Of a DNA stretch of 64,000 bases, positions 52,461-64,000 are shown one piece after another (the stretch's first letter is position 1; every line of letters starts with the position of its first letter). The position numbers and the translations under genes were made by a program. Source of the stretch: Fistulifera solaris. Lineage: Eukaryota > Bacillariophyta > Bacillariophyceae > Naviculales > Stauroneidaceae. The notes beneath the pieces were generated by a model. That model saw nothing but the letters and a program-made list of their open reading frames with translations. It ran no database searches and was not told where the DNA came from. Location of the stretch: contig AP026180.1 of assembly GCA_030295235.1 (NCBI GenBank), forward strand, positions 186,001 through 250,000, given 5' to 3'.

Positions 52461-55400
52461 GACTGATTCGGCGTATCGCTCTTTTAATCAATCGTTTTGA
52501 ATGTTGCGAAAGACCGATTGATGCGAAAAAAATGATGTTTGAATGATTTGAAAGAACAACCACATGGCAGTTTTTTTTTTCGAAATGTGAGACGCTAATA
52601 CAACGGCCACAGAATCCTTTCCTAAGTATACAGATTTAATTAGAGTATTGTGTACCGGAAGAACAATTTGAAGTTTTTCGCATATTCTTTTGCGCACATG
52701 GAACAAAAGGGAATATACTGTCTGTACTATACTGGCTTTGTTCGTCACACGTCACATACGTAGAACGCGTTTTACTCATACATGGTCAAAGAAGCACCTG
52801 GTAATGCCAAAGGGAAACGGATTTCAACGACATGGAAACTAACCTTACAACAAACGAAAAATGATTACAACAATGAACGATGAACCATGACAACGATGAA
52901 TGATCAAATGAAAAGTGATTATTGACGATTATGATACCTAGGAAGTGTGCCTCCTGGGTAATGTATGATGCGGATGACAAGCACGTGACAAGGCATCGAT
53001 GAAGAAGGGAAGCATGAAAGATGAAAAATGAAAATGGCTCGAAAGAAATTAAATTTTAAGTTACGCAAACCCGGTTTAAGAGAAATCTGGCCACAAATAG
53101 CCACCTGGGCAAGCGTTCTCCACAAGGTGACCCATGCTCAGTCATCAATCTTCACGTTTGCTGGAGCCAATCTATTAGATACGAGCGTTAAACCAAAGTC
53201 AAAAGAGTAAAGAATTCCGAGCAAGGAGAATCAGAGCCTGATGATATTGCGCTGCTAATATCCGACTCCGTCAAAATAAGTTTGCGTTCGACGCTGTCTA
53301 AGAAAGATGCACTATTGATAGATAAAGAATTAGTCTTCCCGGATAACGACTGAGTGTTCCTGAAGCATAGAAATCAACAAGTAACCGGTGTAGGTAAAGA
53401 GAAAGAAACTATCTAACGTAAGGGTAGGCAACGAGCAAAGACTCGAATGAATTTAAATTAGTGCTACGTAGTCTTTGGAAAACGTTTTCGAAGCTTTTAG
53501 TTGATCGAACAAGGGAGATTGTGCACCAAAGCAACGCTGTGCATGGAGATCCGAACTATCTTGACAAACAAATTTAAGGAACAGCAACTCCTTCCAAGTC
53601 ATAGCTACCGTACCCGGCGACCAGAAACCGCTCAAGGAATTTATTGAAATGGCTGTTTGGCGGAATGTGAAAACAAGGGCGCACTCGAGCACATGCTATT
53701 GATTGCTCTTGAACGACGACACACGCTTCAAGCAATCTTTTCAGGAGAACGACGTTTCGTAGCAGCACCCATGTTATCAGTCATACGGATCACAGTCTTG
53801 TACATTTTCGAAGGAATGGAATACAGTCACGAAACGTTCAGGACGCGGCGGAAAGAAAAATCTCGGCAATGAACACAGTGCAAAATGCGAATGCGCCTTT
53901 CGGGCACACTTTCTTTTCACAGAAGTAAAGCATCACACGCAAGCTCAATCACTCGCTCCGCAAGGCACCTGGAGGTAAATTCAGAAAAAATTTCCAGCAA
54001 ATAGAAGGCGCCTCGACAAGTTTTGACAGCATCGTGCATTATCGTGACAACGATAAAAATCGATGCTTCCCGCAACAGCAAATTATACGGTTGAATGGAA
54101 GGCGCAGCTTGAATCACCAAAAGCAAGCAAAGATGCCATGCGACGGTGACACCGTCGGACAGCTCAAGAACAGCGAGTCCTTAACTAAACCGTCGGCTAA
54201 TTCGCGACGGCACACCCCTTCAATACTACGGTTCGGTATCAGTGCCGACCGTAGCACGATCCAGATTGGGGGATCACATCATCGAACGATGCATATCTAG
54301 CCACTCGATCCGCTTTGACATTAAATGACTTGTCTGAAGCTAGTCTATGGATCTTGGTGACCCGCTTTTCCTTTACAAACCTCTCAAACGCGCGGAAAAT
54401 TCTCTCTCGCGGTGAAAGCATGGAGCTTCGGGCTCATGTCGCGAGGCACGTCTTTTGAAATTTACATTCCACCCTTGTATATCAGGGCATTGCTCGTCAG
54501 ACACATTTCCTTCCCTTCTAGTCAACATCCGTCATGACTAAATACATTCGACGTCAACCCGACAGAAGCAATCCAGCTTGCCTCTTACTCGGAAAAGTCA
54601 GCCGTTTCATCAACATCGAAAGACCCGAGAGGAAATTATGGCATTTTATAGCCTCTATCAAGCGGGATCTACAGAGTCTTCGAAAATAGTCAAGTACAGC
54701 CCAGCGAGGGAATCCATAGGCAAGCCCGGATAACTATCGATCGTTGATGCTCCCGCAAAACAAATATTGTGAAAACTCATGTAGCCAAGCATTCAACTTT
54801 TTGCTGCGTAAAATCTTTTTCGACTCAAAAATTATCGCACTCTATTAAAAAAACTCCTTTGAAAGCCTCGTGGGCGGTATCGTAATCTCTCAGCAAAGCA
54901 ATCATTACAAAACATCCCACTCTCTCACAGCGGGAGCGGAGTTAGCAACATCTGCATGCACCTGGCGAAGGCCTTTAGTGAAGTGAACGGACTTATAGCA
55001 GCGGCGACAATCTTTCTTCCATCAAAAAATCGCCCTAGTTTTGTGTAAGGCAAGTCTTCTGCGCAACAAAGTCGGTAAAGGTTGATTACGCCGCGCGACT
55101 GCTCGCAAGAGGGAAATCGAACAACCTGGACAGCAGTCGATCAAAGCATAAAGCTAAGTTCATATAGTTGTCCAATGTACTTCTTAGCTCAGATATCTGA
55201 AAAAGGGCACGTGATAGGCGTCGGTCTACAGATATATGAATAAGGAGTCAAGCGCTGCTCGGAAGCACGAGGGTGCCTTGCACAGACCGCTTCATCCACA
55301 ATCGGACTTGCATCAACTTGGCTAATCCCATGAGGTTCATGCCCGCGCAGCAGCTTAGGAGAAATGGGAAGAGAATTGAACTGACCCCCCTCTCTAAAGC

Positions 55401-57362
55401 GGACAGACACCATTATTCCTTCTCAGACTCGCAGTATTCCCTCCTAACATCGAGTAAGCCCTCTCTTATCATACCAGTAAATTACAAATGATCTTTGCGA
55501 AGCAGCCAGATAGTATTTTGCATCGGGTCAAGTTAATAACCTATATCTCGCAAACACATCACTTCGAAACGGCAACTTATCGCATTCTTTGGCGCTGCAA
55601 TGAAGGTGAAAGAATGCGACCACCCATCTATCGGATAGAACACATCGAGCTTCTTAGCCGTCAACCCTCTTTCTTTAAAGTATCATCTAGAAAGTGTCAA
55701 CCATATTGCTTTCTTGCGACCGAATTCGTTCGTTATGATGCATCGCTTGCCTCTAGAACTCTATTCTTAGAGAAATCCTTTTGCGACAGCAAGAAAATGG
55801 CGGACAGGGTCATCGTTCAATACATCTTGCCACAGATGCTCTCAAAAATAACTTGTGTTCCTGTATCGAATCTTGTAATCAGATTTGGCAAAATGCATTG
55901 AAAGAAACTTGAGCCATGACAGACATTTGGCGGAAACTGGAGCCGTTACAGTCCAATTGATGAAGATGTCCCAACCACGTTCATCTAATGCGGTGGGATC
56001 ACATAGACCCTCGTCGCCCAGTTTTCTCTGCTTGGTAAGCTAAAGGCCCGATTGACTTCCTTGCGAGTAGGATCTCGGTCAAAGAAGCTTCCGGCAATCA
56101 ATTAAATTCAGCAACGATCCATTAAAAAGACCAGCTCTATTGCACCTCTTATGCAACACCATCAGCTGAGATTATCATCTTGACAGTCTTCCATTGCCCA
56201 TAATTTAATGCTCGCAGCCAACACATTTACTCGATCCCTCGCGAAAAATGACAATAGACAGCAAGCCAAGTAGACAATAGAACAGCCTTGTGTTCTCGTC
56301 GTCCCGTCCACGATGAGATAACTTGTTGTGTAGAAGTCTCCAGCAAAATGAAATACCGGAGATCACGAGCTGGTCAGCTTTATCACTATTGAAAGCAACG
56401 CACATCGTCGTCGGTGCGAATCTCCTTTTTGAACATAGACAAAACCAACGTTTCTTCAAAATATCAATTTGTCTCCTCTCACCTGTGACCGCAATCTCCT
56501 CAAATGGAAACTGATGACTCTGGTGCAAAAGGAAAAATGCGTGCTCAACTCTACGCTTGGAAATTGATTGATGGGTACAAATAATAAGCGTACGGGTTCT
56601 CCGATTTCCATCATCCAAATCGTTTTTTAGAGGATGAGCCTTGCTGTAGGAAAGAAAAACTATCCGAACATTCGAAAACTCTGTTCACTTCTTAAACCCC
56701 GTCGTATGCCAGCGTGATGCTTTGCTCGCACATTTTGAAAAGGATGGCATAAAGAAAAGAAGAAAATAAAGAAAATAAATACTTTATGAGTCATAAAACC
56801 GCAATGTTTCGATAACAATGGGCTATGCCTTCGCGGCTCTAGCGCCGCTAATAACTGACTCCTACATACGGCAAAACCTTCTTTCGATTATTGTCGCTAT
56901 AATAAGCTATAAAACGCCTGTATCTGCAGCCAAGACTGGATTGTAAAGAAGTCACGAATTCATGAACAGAACAATGGCTAGAATTTACTAGTCTATGCTT
57001 ACGTCCTATGTCCTATCCCTACAAGAGAACCGAATCCCTAATCGAGTTAGAGAAACACAACTGAGCCGATGGACAATGGATGAAATCCACCGAACACCGA
57101 ACCGCTGCCAGGTCAAACAAAATAAAATAAAATAAAAATTGAGAGTTTAGCGTACTTTTATCCTATCCCTATGACAGAACCGTAGCGCAAAAACGTCAGC
57201 GAGACTAGGTCGCGCGTGTTGCCAGGTCATCACAAAAGCGATGAACAGGGGGGCTGCCATCTGATTCAGATTAGAGTTGTGGCCTGGTCCGTCGGCCGAA
57301 TGATTAAATTGGATTCGCGTTGAGCGCCGATGCTGGTGAATTTGTTCTTTCTTGGGATTTAG
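52461..57362. other. Long gene-poor region
   Basis: 4.9 kb with no supported gene. ORFs of up to 137 codons (55488-55901 plus strand; 56205-56618 minus strand) show no domain I recognise. A diverged copy of the tandem monomer of the right-hand repeat (CAGCCAAGACTGGATTGTA) lies at about 56890-56960. A TCCTATCCCTA direct repeat is at 57008 and 57162, with an AAAAT/AAATA run between them at 57118-57140. The region may be old, decayed insertion sequence next to the LINE. Confidence 0.5.
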
Positions 57363-59790
57363 TCAAGTGTTCTTGGTTGGCAGCTGTCGTATGACTGTTG
57401 TGTTGTTATGATCACTGGTGCTGGGCTGTGGTGTTTTGTGTAACTGCTTGGAAGACGCTGTTGGAGGCGTTCGTTTTTCTCTTTCCATATCGTGTGGTGT
57501 CTTAATATGTTTGCCCGGTGATTTACTAACCAGGAAGTGAGGTGGTTGTTGTCCATTAGAAGTCTCTGCCGCGAAGGGCCGAGAAAACGGGTAATTGATA
57601 TCGCATTGTTCCTGGAGGTCGTATAGTGCAATGACTGTTTGTTGCAAGTGATATCGTTCCGCTTGTTCTGCAGCTGTTTTCTTGGATGTGTCGACTAGAC
57701 TTGACCGTATTTTCCATGCTTCGTAGGTCTCTATTATGATATACCTGCTGAGTTTCTTTGCCCATGTTCTACCGTTGTTTGAGTGAGTGAGTTCGTTCAA
57801 GGTTTTGAGATGGTTCGCCACTTGTTCATCCCACTCCTGCGGGATCAGGCCTTTCATCCATAGGTCTACGTTGTTGTCGTCCAGAGTCCCGTTGAACCAG
57901 TCCTTGATACTTTTTTGGATCTCTCTACTCAGCTCGACTGGCGTGTTGTTTTCTCTCAGTATATCAAGTAATCCGTCTATGAAGCGATGTCTCCAGTCGC
58001 TAAGTGCTGGACACCGCAGAACATGGTCGAAACATTCGTTTTTTGCCGGGCAGTGGGGGCAGCGGGGTGATGAGATTTCTTTGCATTTGTGTCGCCTCTC
58101 ATTTGTTGGGATCCAATTGCTGAGTCGTTTCGCGGCAAAAGCTTTAAGCTTAAAGGGCAATTTCTGTCGAGCTAGTCGGTATGCAGTCCAATGCAGTGCG
58201 TTGTACTCGTCTTTTGTAATGTTCAATTTTTCTCGAATATATTTCAGTCCTTTTTCTCTTCCTGCTTGAGCTTTGAGTTCGCTGGAGTACTGGCTAGTCA
58301 ACAGTTCATTATCAAGTAGTATGTACGCTGAAGTCCCCCGAGTGGTATCGGAACGGAGGTCATGGTTCGTTGCTGGAGCGCCATTGTTGCCAGTTTGTCA
58401 GCCTCGACATTTAGTTGTGAGACCCAGGATAGGTTTTCGAGGGCGCCGTTGTCGTCTTGGTGTCCATGAACATGTTCGTGCGTAATATTTGGTATGTTTC
58501 GGTATTGTTGTATAGTCAGTTGAATCACGTCCATATCTGGATGGAGTTGGTCATGGGAATTCGGTATTTCGATCTGCTTGATGTACCTTTCTTTCTTTAG
58601 AAGCGCTTCATTATCACACGCAGTTTTCCAAAGAGTGCCGTCGCCGTATTTTAGTTGATAAAAATCGGTGTAGTGGCGAAGGAATGTGAATGCCGCTAAT
58701 CTTCCGTAGGCCTCGGGCGCTGATACGATGTCATGGGTCGGCCTTGTGCCGCACCCCATCCACGCCACAAAATTTCAATGTCGTTTGCGATTACCCATCC
58801 AAATCCGCCTTTCGAAGCTATGCACCCTCCATCCGAGACGATATATAGCTGACGATCTTTGTCAAGAACTGCTTCGAATAGGGCCTCGCTTTCTGGAGAC
58901 TCCTTTGTGTAACGTAATAGGTCTTGCTCCCATTTTTCGAGTGATTTTGTATATTCTTTCCATGTTCGTAATAATCGTTTCTCCGGTGGCTTTATTTTGT
59001 GTTGAGGGATCATGTAATCAAATCGTCTTCTTGTCGAGGCTCCTGCGGGCACAAATACCTCTGGCGCTGTGTCGTCTAAGTTCAGGTCAGGTTCGTTCGC
59101 GATTCAATCCGTTGTTTGAGTGATCAGGAAATGGATAACATGTCCATTGATTGCGGTTTCGTTCGTATAATTGTTGCTCAGTAATGTCGTAAACTGCGGG
59201 CCAGCTTCTGTGGGACGGCACCTCGGTCCATGTCGCCTAGTCGATTCTGGGCGTTTCCCGTCTGTTGTTATATGGCTTATAAATTCTCTCCAAATTGTCC
59301 AGCATCTCTTCCCGGGTTTAGACTGAATTGGCCATAGCGTTTTGCTTTGTGAGATCATTGATTCGGGCTTTAGTTCTTCTTTGTAGTTGAAAGACAATTG
59401 CTGCCCGTCGATATTGGATATATCCGATAGTGTTGCCACTTGTAAGAATAAGCGGACTCTGTTCAATTGTTCCAGTTTCTTTGGGCTGTTCCACAACTTA
59501 GCTGCGACATCCATAATATATTCGTCATTCTCTCTGTATGTTTGTGGTCTGTGTAGTTCGGGAATAACAAATCTTCCATTGACCTTTGTGAGGAAGAGTC
59601 TAAGTTCGTCCAACCATTTGTTATCTGAAAATGCTATGAGATGGCTTGGGTGTTCCAGGATCAAGTGTTTAGAACCCACAGCGTGTTGAATCCAGTCGAG
59701 AGTGATAATTAAAAATTCTCCAATGTGAGTCTTTTGTCGTAGATGGCGCAATAGATAGCAGCAATTGAGTATTCCTTGGTCTGTCCACAA
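57363..59790 (-). pseudogene. LINE thumb, RNase H-like and zinc-finger region
   Basis: 59790-59104 is the connection region (RPQTYRENDEYIMDVAAKLW, RVRLFLQVATLSDI). 59052-58696 and 58768-58298 give an RNase H-like fold: LYIVSDGGCIASKGGFGWVI, then HEHVHGHQDD and LNVEADKLATMAL. 58301-57363 carries a CCHC-like zinc region of the RT C-terminus: RRHKCKEISSPRCPHCPA and ECFDHVLRCPALSDWR. The last 300 bases are a Thr/Gln-rich tail. RNase H in a non-LTR element points to an I-like clade, but the placement is unsure. Confidence 0.78.
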
Positions 59791-59883
59791 CGAAGCTTAG
59801 TCCTACTCCTCCCTCCACTTCGGAGAGATAGACCATGTCTTTCGGAAAAGTTCTTGGATAACCCATCTTTTGCAGTGTGTAGC

Positions 59884-61527
59884 TTAGCGGTCCAGATTGT
59901 ATCGATTTGAGTTGCTTTTCGCTGAGCCCGCATGGTAAGCGGGTATCGTGTCGCTGGGTAGGAAGACTGACATGTACGCTCGGTAAGCTACCGATGCTTC
60001 CAGTTTGTGGTACAAAGCTCTGGTAACTGTTCGACTTTTTGTTAATAGTGCTGCTTGCTGCGCGCGGAAATCATTTACTGGTTGCTTCTGTATGCCCAAG
60101 GTTCTGTGATGTGATGAATTTAGCTTCCTTTGTATTTGTTCTATAGCGCCATCGGTGCTTTGTGTAATCAAAATCGGAGAATCATCATCGTCTCTGTCGT
60201 CTAAGTTGCACTTTCCTTCGGAGTCGAATATCCATTTTATGTGGTAAAAGAAGCACTTGGACAGTTCCAATTTTCCTCCTGTGGTGACTAGCAGTTTCTC
60301 CCACCACTGTGTTGCCGTTTTGGAGTTCAGTGCGTGTAGATTGGTTGGGGAATCGATGCCTTTAATACTATCATCGAAATTGTTTATCCAAATTGAGCTA
60401 TCGTCCACGAACATCTGCATGTGATGCTTGATAGATTTGGTTTCAGTTGGATTTCGAAAGGTTGTGCCTGGCGAGTGTTGTTTCATCGCTTTGAGAATTA
60501 AAGTGCTTATCGCTGTCCAAATCGCTGGTGAGCTCTGGTTACCTTGGCCCGGGCCGTGTAGTTTATGGGTTGGTGTTGATCCGTGCAGCTGAATTTGATA
60601 CGCCCGAGTGCTGTTGACACATGGTATTGTGCCTGGTCAAGGAAATTGTTGAACAGCTTGCATGCATTGTGTGGTACTCCAAGTTGTTCGCATCTTAACT
60701 TTGCTAGTGCCATAACGATTCTGTCATAGCAGGCTTTTGGCGTCGTTATCCATGACGACTAATTCCGTTTTTGTTAACTGGGCCATCATGAACGATAGGA
60801 ATTTCATAGCGTATACATCGATGGCGCTTCGTCCTTTTCGTGATCCTCCTTGCTCGTCGCCGAATTGATTGTTTATCTCTGCTCTTTTCATCATTTTTCG
60901 ACCAAACGTAATTCCTGTAAACGCGTTGAAGTCTGACTCGAACAAATGGATTACTCGTAATTTTTCAACATCTGGATTGCCCGGTATCTTTTCTAGCATT
61001 ACACTCGTCACGTTCGCCCAACGGTTGAGCACGTACCCCGATTGGATACAGATATTGATGATTGTGGCTAATACTTGGAAAAATATTTCTCCGTGATCTT
61101 CGTCTTCATCTGCGAGACTACAATCGGCTGTGGCGTCGTCCCCTTTCGGTATTTTTGGGTTCTTTGCTTTGTCTATGGCTTTGTACATCCCTAGGTGCCT
61201 ACCGGATGGCGAAGTTGATGTTGGTTCCCTCCAAGTGCGGTATTTTCTTCGTAGTTCGTCCCCTTCAATTTGGCTTAATGTCTCGTCTTGGTCAATTTTT
61301 GTGCTTAACAATTCGTGCAGTACAGCCTTCGTTGCTTCTTCTTGCATTGAACCTTCTGCCTCTAGCTTTGTTAATGCGTGATCTAGAGGTTCGGAGCAAA
61401 TTTGTTCAATTGTTGGATCGGTGAATGGTGTCCCGTCTGCTTGATGGAAATGTCGTAGATTGCGTTGGATGAGTTTTTCTGTGATTTCATCAGCGATCGA
61501 AGATTGTCTTGCTCTCCCCGGTCTCAT
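59884..61527 (-). pseudogene. LINE reverse transcriptase region
   Basis: Pieces 61527-60724, 60713-60507 and 60486-59884 in three frames. Motifs in order are GRHLGMYKA, VTSVMLEKIPG, FGDEQGGSRKGRSAIDV, VVMDNDAKS (first catalytic Asp), GVPHNACKLFNNF and MQMFVDDSSIW (the FVDD form of the YxDD catalytic box). Two more minus-strand pieces to its right (62064-61801, 61732-61490) are the linker from the endonuclease and are charged and coiled-coil-like. The frame changes at the joins, each by a small indel. Confidence 0.85.
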
Positions 61528-62140
61528 CTCTTATGACCAACGATGTCAACGCGCCGTTCCTTCTGCCTCTCATAGTGGATCTAATGGTTTGATGGGATTT
61601 CCTTATTTCCTCGGACTTGCGGATATTGCGGAGTAATCTCTTTCGTTCCTTGTCTCCCGCGTCTGCTGCCAACTCTTCTTGCTCAATAAGCCACTGCTCG
61701 CGAAGGTCTTCCGCCTTTTGTACGGCGGACAATAGCTCTTTTCTGCATTTTCTTTTCTCGGATTGAGCCGACTGGCGAGTGGGTTTGCCTGTTGGTTGCT
61801 CTAGTGATCCTCCGGCTTGTTCGATTCGCTGGACCCGTGTTTTTTCTGTATCGGCTCATGTCGGAGCCCAGTTCTCAGTTCGCTTACCCAGGAATTCCAG
61901 TATTCTAACGAGTGAACATAGATCATGAGATAAGGTGACCACGCATTCGATCGGACTCTTGCAAATAATTTCTCAGACTCTATCATGGTGTCGGTAATGA
62001 GGCGGTCAATGGATTCCAACTCTTCGATATCTTCCGGAAGAAGTTCGTTATCTTGTAATGTCATCTTGGCAAGCAGGATTGCTGTTCGCTGATGATAGTT
62101 TTCTTCGTGCAGCTTTGTAAGTACTGCCTCCTTGTATTCT

Positions 62141-63360
62141 CTACTTAGTTTCTTGTGCCGTGATATGATGGTTCGTGGCTTGACTTGAGTCGTTTACGTG
62201 GAAACGGTCGTGTTGTAGATATTCGCGCAGGTCGATGTCCACAAACATCAGTCTGTGATCAGTAATCGATTCAAACTGTAGATATCCGCAAGCAGAAACG
62301 AATGGCAGAACGTCGTGAGTTGCCAACATATAGTCGATTCTTCTTGTTCCTCTCTTGTGCGTCCCAAATTCTTCGTGGCACCCGTGTCTATAGACGTAGA
62401 TATCGCACATTTCCGTATTCTGGACGAATCTCGTCAGCCATGAGTTCCGAGTCATCATGTCACTGTTTGCGTCAATAAATAGGACAATTCCGTGTCCTTC
62501 CTGCTGTAGATCGATACATAACTTGGTAATACATTTTTCGAACCAGTCTCTTGGTGTCGGTTTCTGTAAAATTCGTGATTTCTCGGTTAGGAGACTTTGG
62601 CGTTGCTTCCATGTAGTCTTTTCTCCAAGATCGTCGCTTCCCTGGCAAACTTGGTATGCGGTGATTATGGATAGATGTCGTTCTCCAGTCCCTTTGAGAG
62701 TTTGAATACTCCATTGTCCTAATGATGATTCGTCTGCGCCATTTCGTGTAATATAGTTTTGCCATTTACCACCGATTAGTTGAAAAGTTCCTCCCGGTTG
62801 ATAGTAATCTCCGAAAGCTCGATCACTGCAGCTGCACGTTGCTGTTACTTTTCGTTCCCATGCTGGTGAAATCATGTCTCTTACTTTGTATTTGGCTCCA
62901 TTGTGGTTGAAATCCAAGTTTGTCTCGATGAGGCTGAGTCCGTCTACTTCTCTTCGGCCACCTGTAGTCCTATACTGACTGCCGCCGCAAAATTGTTGTA
63001 GTGAGATATGCCGTTTATGTTGCCGCCGTAATGTCGGTAATGGTTCTCTTCTTTTATTTGTATTGGGTCTCCTCGTTCGTGATTTTCTATGTTGGTCCCT
63101 GTGAGTTCATCGAGTGTTCTCTGGTGTAATTGTTCTGTCGTTGTTTGTTTACTTCTTGGTCGTTCGCTTTGTCTCTTGTTGTATGGGTGTCTTCTGTTTC
63201 TTGCTTCGTCTAGGTAATTTTCGATTGTTGGTTGCTGTGTGTTCACTTCCGGCTCAGAGGCCGTCGGAGGACCAATTAATGGTCCTCCTGAGTCCCCATG
63301 GGGACAGGTCAAACAAAAAAAGGTTCCGTTTTGCGCTCTCTCACATCTGTCCATTGTCAT
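62141..63360 (-). pseudogene. LINE 5' leader region and APE-type endonuclease
   Basis: Two pieces: 63360-62944, ending GNINGISHYNNFAAAVSIGLQ, and 62917-62141. The first matches the N-terminal strand of exonuclease-endonuclease-phosphatase domains; LSLIETNLDFNH lies just after it. The second holds VLFIDANSDM, RRIDYMLATHDVLP and the SITDHRLMFVDIDL end, with the catalytic Asp and His. This domain nicks target DNA to prime reverse transcription. The reading frame shifts once between the pieces (near 62930). The first ATG lies within monomer-type sequence. Confidence 0.8.
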
Positions 63361-63850
63361 TCAAGTGCGACTATAATTTTTAATTAAGGGTAAATAAAGT
63401 ACCAACAATGATGATTCTAAACCACTTGTTTTGAGTTTCTTTCTTTTACTTTTCACGTCAAAAACCCGAGAATCGACACCTCGAATTTTTACTATAAGAC
63501 GGAGTGTTAGTTTATGCCAGCCAAGACTGGATCGTACAGTAGTCATGAGTCATGAATCGAACAGCAAAGGGTTCCGTTGTGCGTCTTTCGCATCTGTCCG
63601 TTGTCATTCAACTGCGAGTATAATTTTTAATAAGGGTGAATAAAATTGCAACAATGATGATTCTGAACTAGTTGTAAAATGTTTCTTTTATTTTTCACGT
63701 CAAAACCCGAGGATCGACACCTTGAATTTCCACTATAAGACGGAGTGTTGGTTTACGACAGCCAAGACTGGATTGTACAGTAGTCATGAGTCATGAATCG
63801 AACAGCAAAGGGTTCCGTGTTCGCATATTCGCATACTTTCCTCGAGACAG
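63316..63850 (-). repeat. Tandem monomers at the 5' end of the LINE
   Basis: Two full units and the start of a third, about 245 and 242 bases long. Each begins (plus strand) GGTTCCGT...GCATCTGTCC and continues through TATAATTTTTAAT, ACAATGATGATTCT, CACGTCAAAA, ATCGACACC, ACGGAGTGTT and GCCAAGACTGGAT to AGTCATGAGTCATGAATCG. The first unit runs into the LINE's open frame, so the repeats are at the element's 5' end. Beyond 63850 no repeat or gene is seen to the end of the window. Confidence 0.8.
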
Positions 63851-64000
63851 TCGTCCGCCGATCTTGCACCTCAAATTTGATACTTAGACAGAACCACGTT
63901 TTGCTTTTAACTCAGAATCCTTTCAACGTCTTTGACGGCGATCGTGCCAGAATGCAACCCTCTTTTCTTTCTTCCGCATCATACCTGCCTGGTACCTTAT

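Larger units (their letters stand above)
57363..63360 (-). mobile_element. Decayed non-LTR (LINE) retrotransposon
   Basis: One element on the minus strand, about 6 kb, read from right to left. It has an APE-type endonuclease (about 63.1-62.1 kb), a spacer, a reverse transcriptase (61.5-59.9 kb), a thumb/connection region (59.8-59.1 kb), an RNase H-like domain (59.05-58.3 kb), and a C-terminal zinc-finger region (58.3-57.4 kb). No LTRs are seen. The domain order and lack of integrase or protease mark it as non-LTR. The frame changes about ten times, so this copy looks inactive, although some breaks could be assembly indels. Similar RT proteins are common in diatoms. The 5' end continues into tandem monomers at 63316-63850. 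Confidence 0.85.

Noticed and set aside
55189-55413. Possible trace of an old transposon-derived reading frame on the minus strand
   Set aside because: The resemblance was vague, with no motif firm enough to name a family.
55488-55901. 137-codon plus-strand ORF in the gene desert
   Set aside because: No domain or paralogue recognised, and the opposite strand and flanks show only random-looking frames.
57118-57140. AAATA run taken as the poly-A tail of the LINE
   Set aside because: The LINE is on the minus strand, so its 3' tail would appear as T on the plus strand here; this run is A-rich on the plus strand.
1-64000. tRNA, rRNA and CRISPR signals
   Set aside because: Looking for T-loop (GGTTCGA) contexts with matching stems and for regularly spaced direct repeats with unique spacers gave nothing convincing; the minisatellite at 33.8-34.3 kb has no unique spacers.

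Overview
This is nuclear DNA from a photosynthetic stramenopile, most likely a pennate diatom. The evidence is: genes in both orientations with short GT-AG introns (about 56-97 nt); several proteins with a signal peptide that ends in an ASAF-type motif, the mark of import into a complex plastid (PGR5, two small plastid proteins, a UPF0301/AlgH-like protein and MnmA); diatom-style helicase-associated-domain and Cys-module secreted proteins; and lineage-specific tandem gene families. The species cannot be fixed from the sequence.

Layout. 0.5-8.3 kb: a sulfotransferase-like type II membrane protein, a four-TM protein, a PAP2 lipid phosphatase, a helicase-associated/Tudor-like protein and an amine oxidase. 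8.3-21.4 kb: four membrane-anchored metzincin proteases (three on the minus strand, one on the plus strand) flank two tandem NHE-type Na+/H+ exchangers. 21.4-24.0 kb: gene-poor, with small repeats and a strong hairpin. 24.0-27.6 kb: PDCD5, a plastid protein, and a fusion of a SufE sulfur-acceptor domain to the tRNA 2-thiouridylase MnmA. 27.9-33.8 kb: three tandem copies of an LRR-like family with basic C-terminal tails. 33.8-34.3 kb: a hairpin minisatellite. 34.6-45.99 kb: a plastid UPF0301-like protein, a large unknown protein, a Lys/Ser-rich nuclear protein, a small plastid protein, the SUMO E1 subunit UBA2, and PGR5. 46.4-50.0 kb: three tandem copies of an unknown family. 50.1-52.5 kb: a secreted protein with four Cys modules and a lectin-like C-terminus. 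52.5-57.3 kb: gene-poor. 57.4-63.4 kb: a decayed non-LTR (LINE) retrotransposon on the minus strand whose 5' end (63.3-63.85 kb) is made of tandem ~245-bp monomers.

Two themes stand out. First, local tandem duplication has built much of the gene content (metzincins x4, exchangers x2, LRR-like x3, 46-50 kb family x3). Second, seven otherwise well-kept genes carry nine isolated one-base reading-frame breaks, mostly in homopolymers. When each is allowed for, the paralogues match in length and structure. Uncorrected assembly indels are therefore more likely than seven separate pseudogenes.

Functionally the window mixes housekeeping genes (SUMO activation, tRNA thiolation, cyclic electron flow around photosystem I) with surface and membrane genes (proteases, exchangers, secreted lectin-like protein). 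All gene models come from reading alone; splice sites were chosen by GT/AG signals plus agreement between paralogues.
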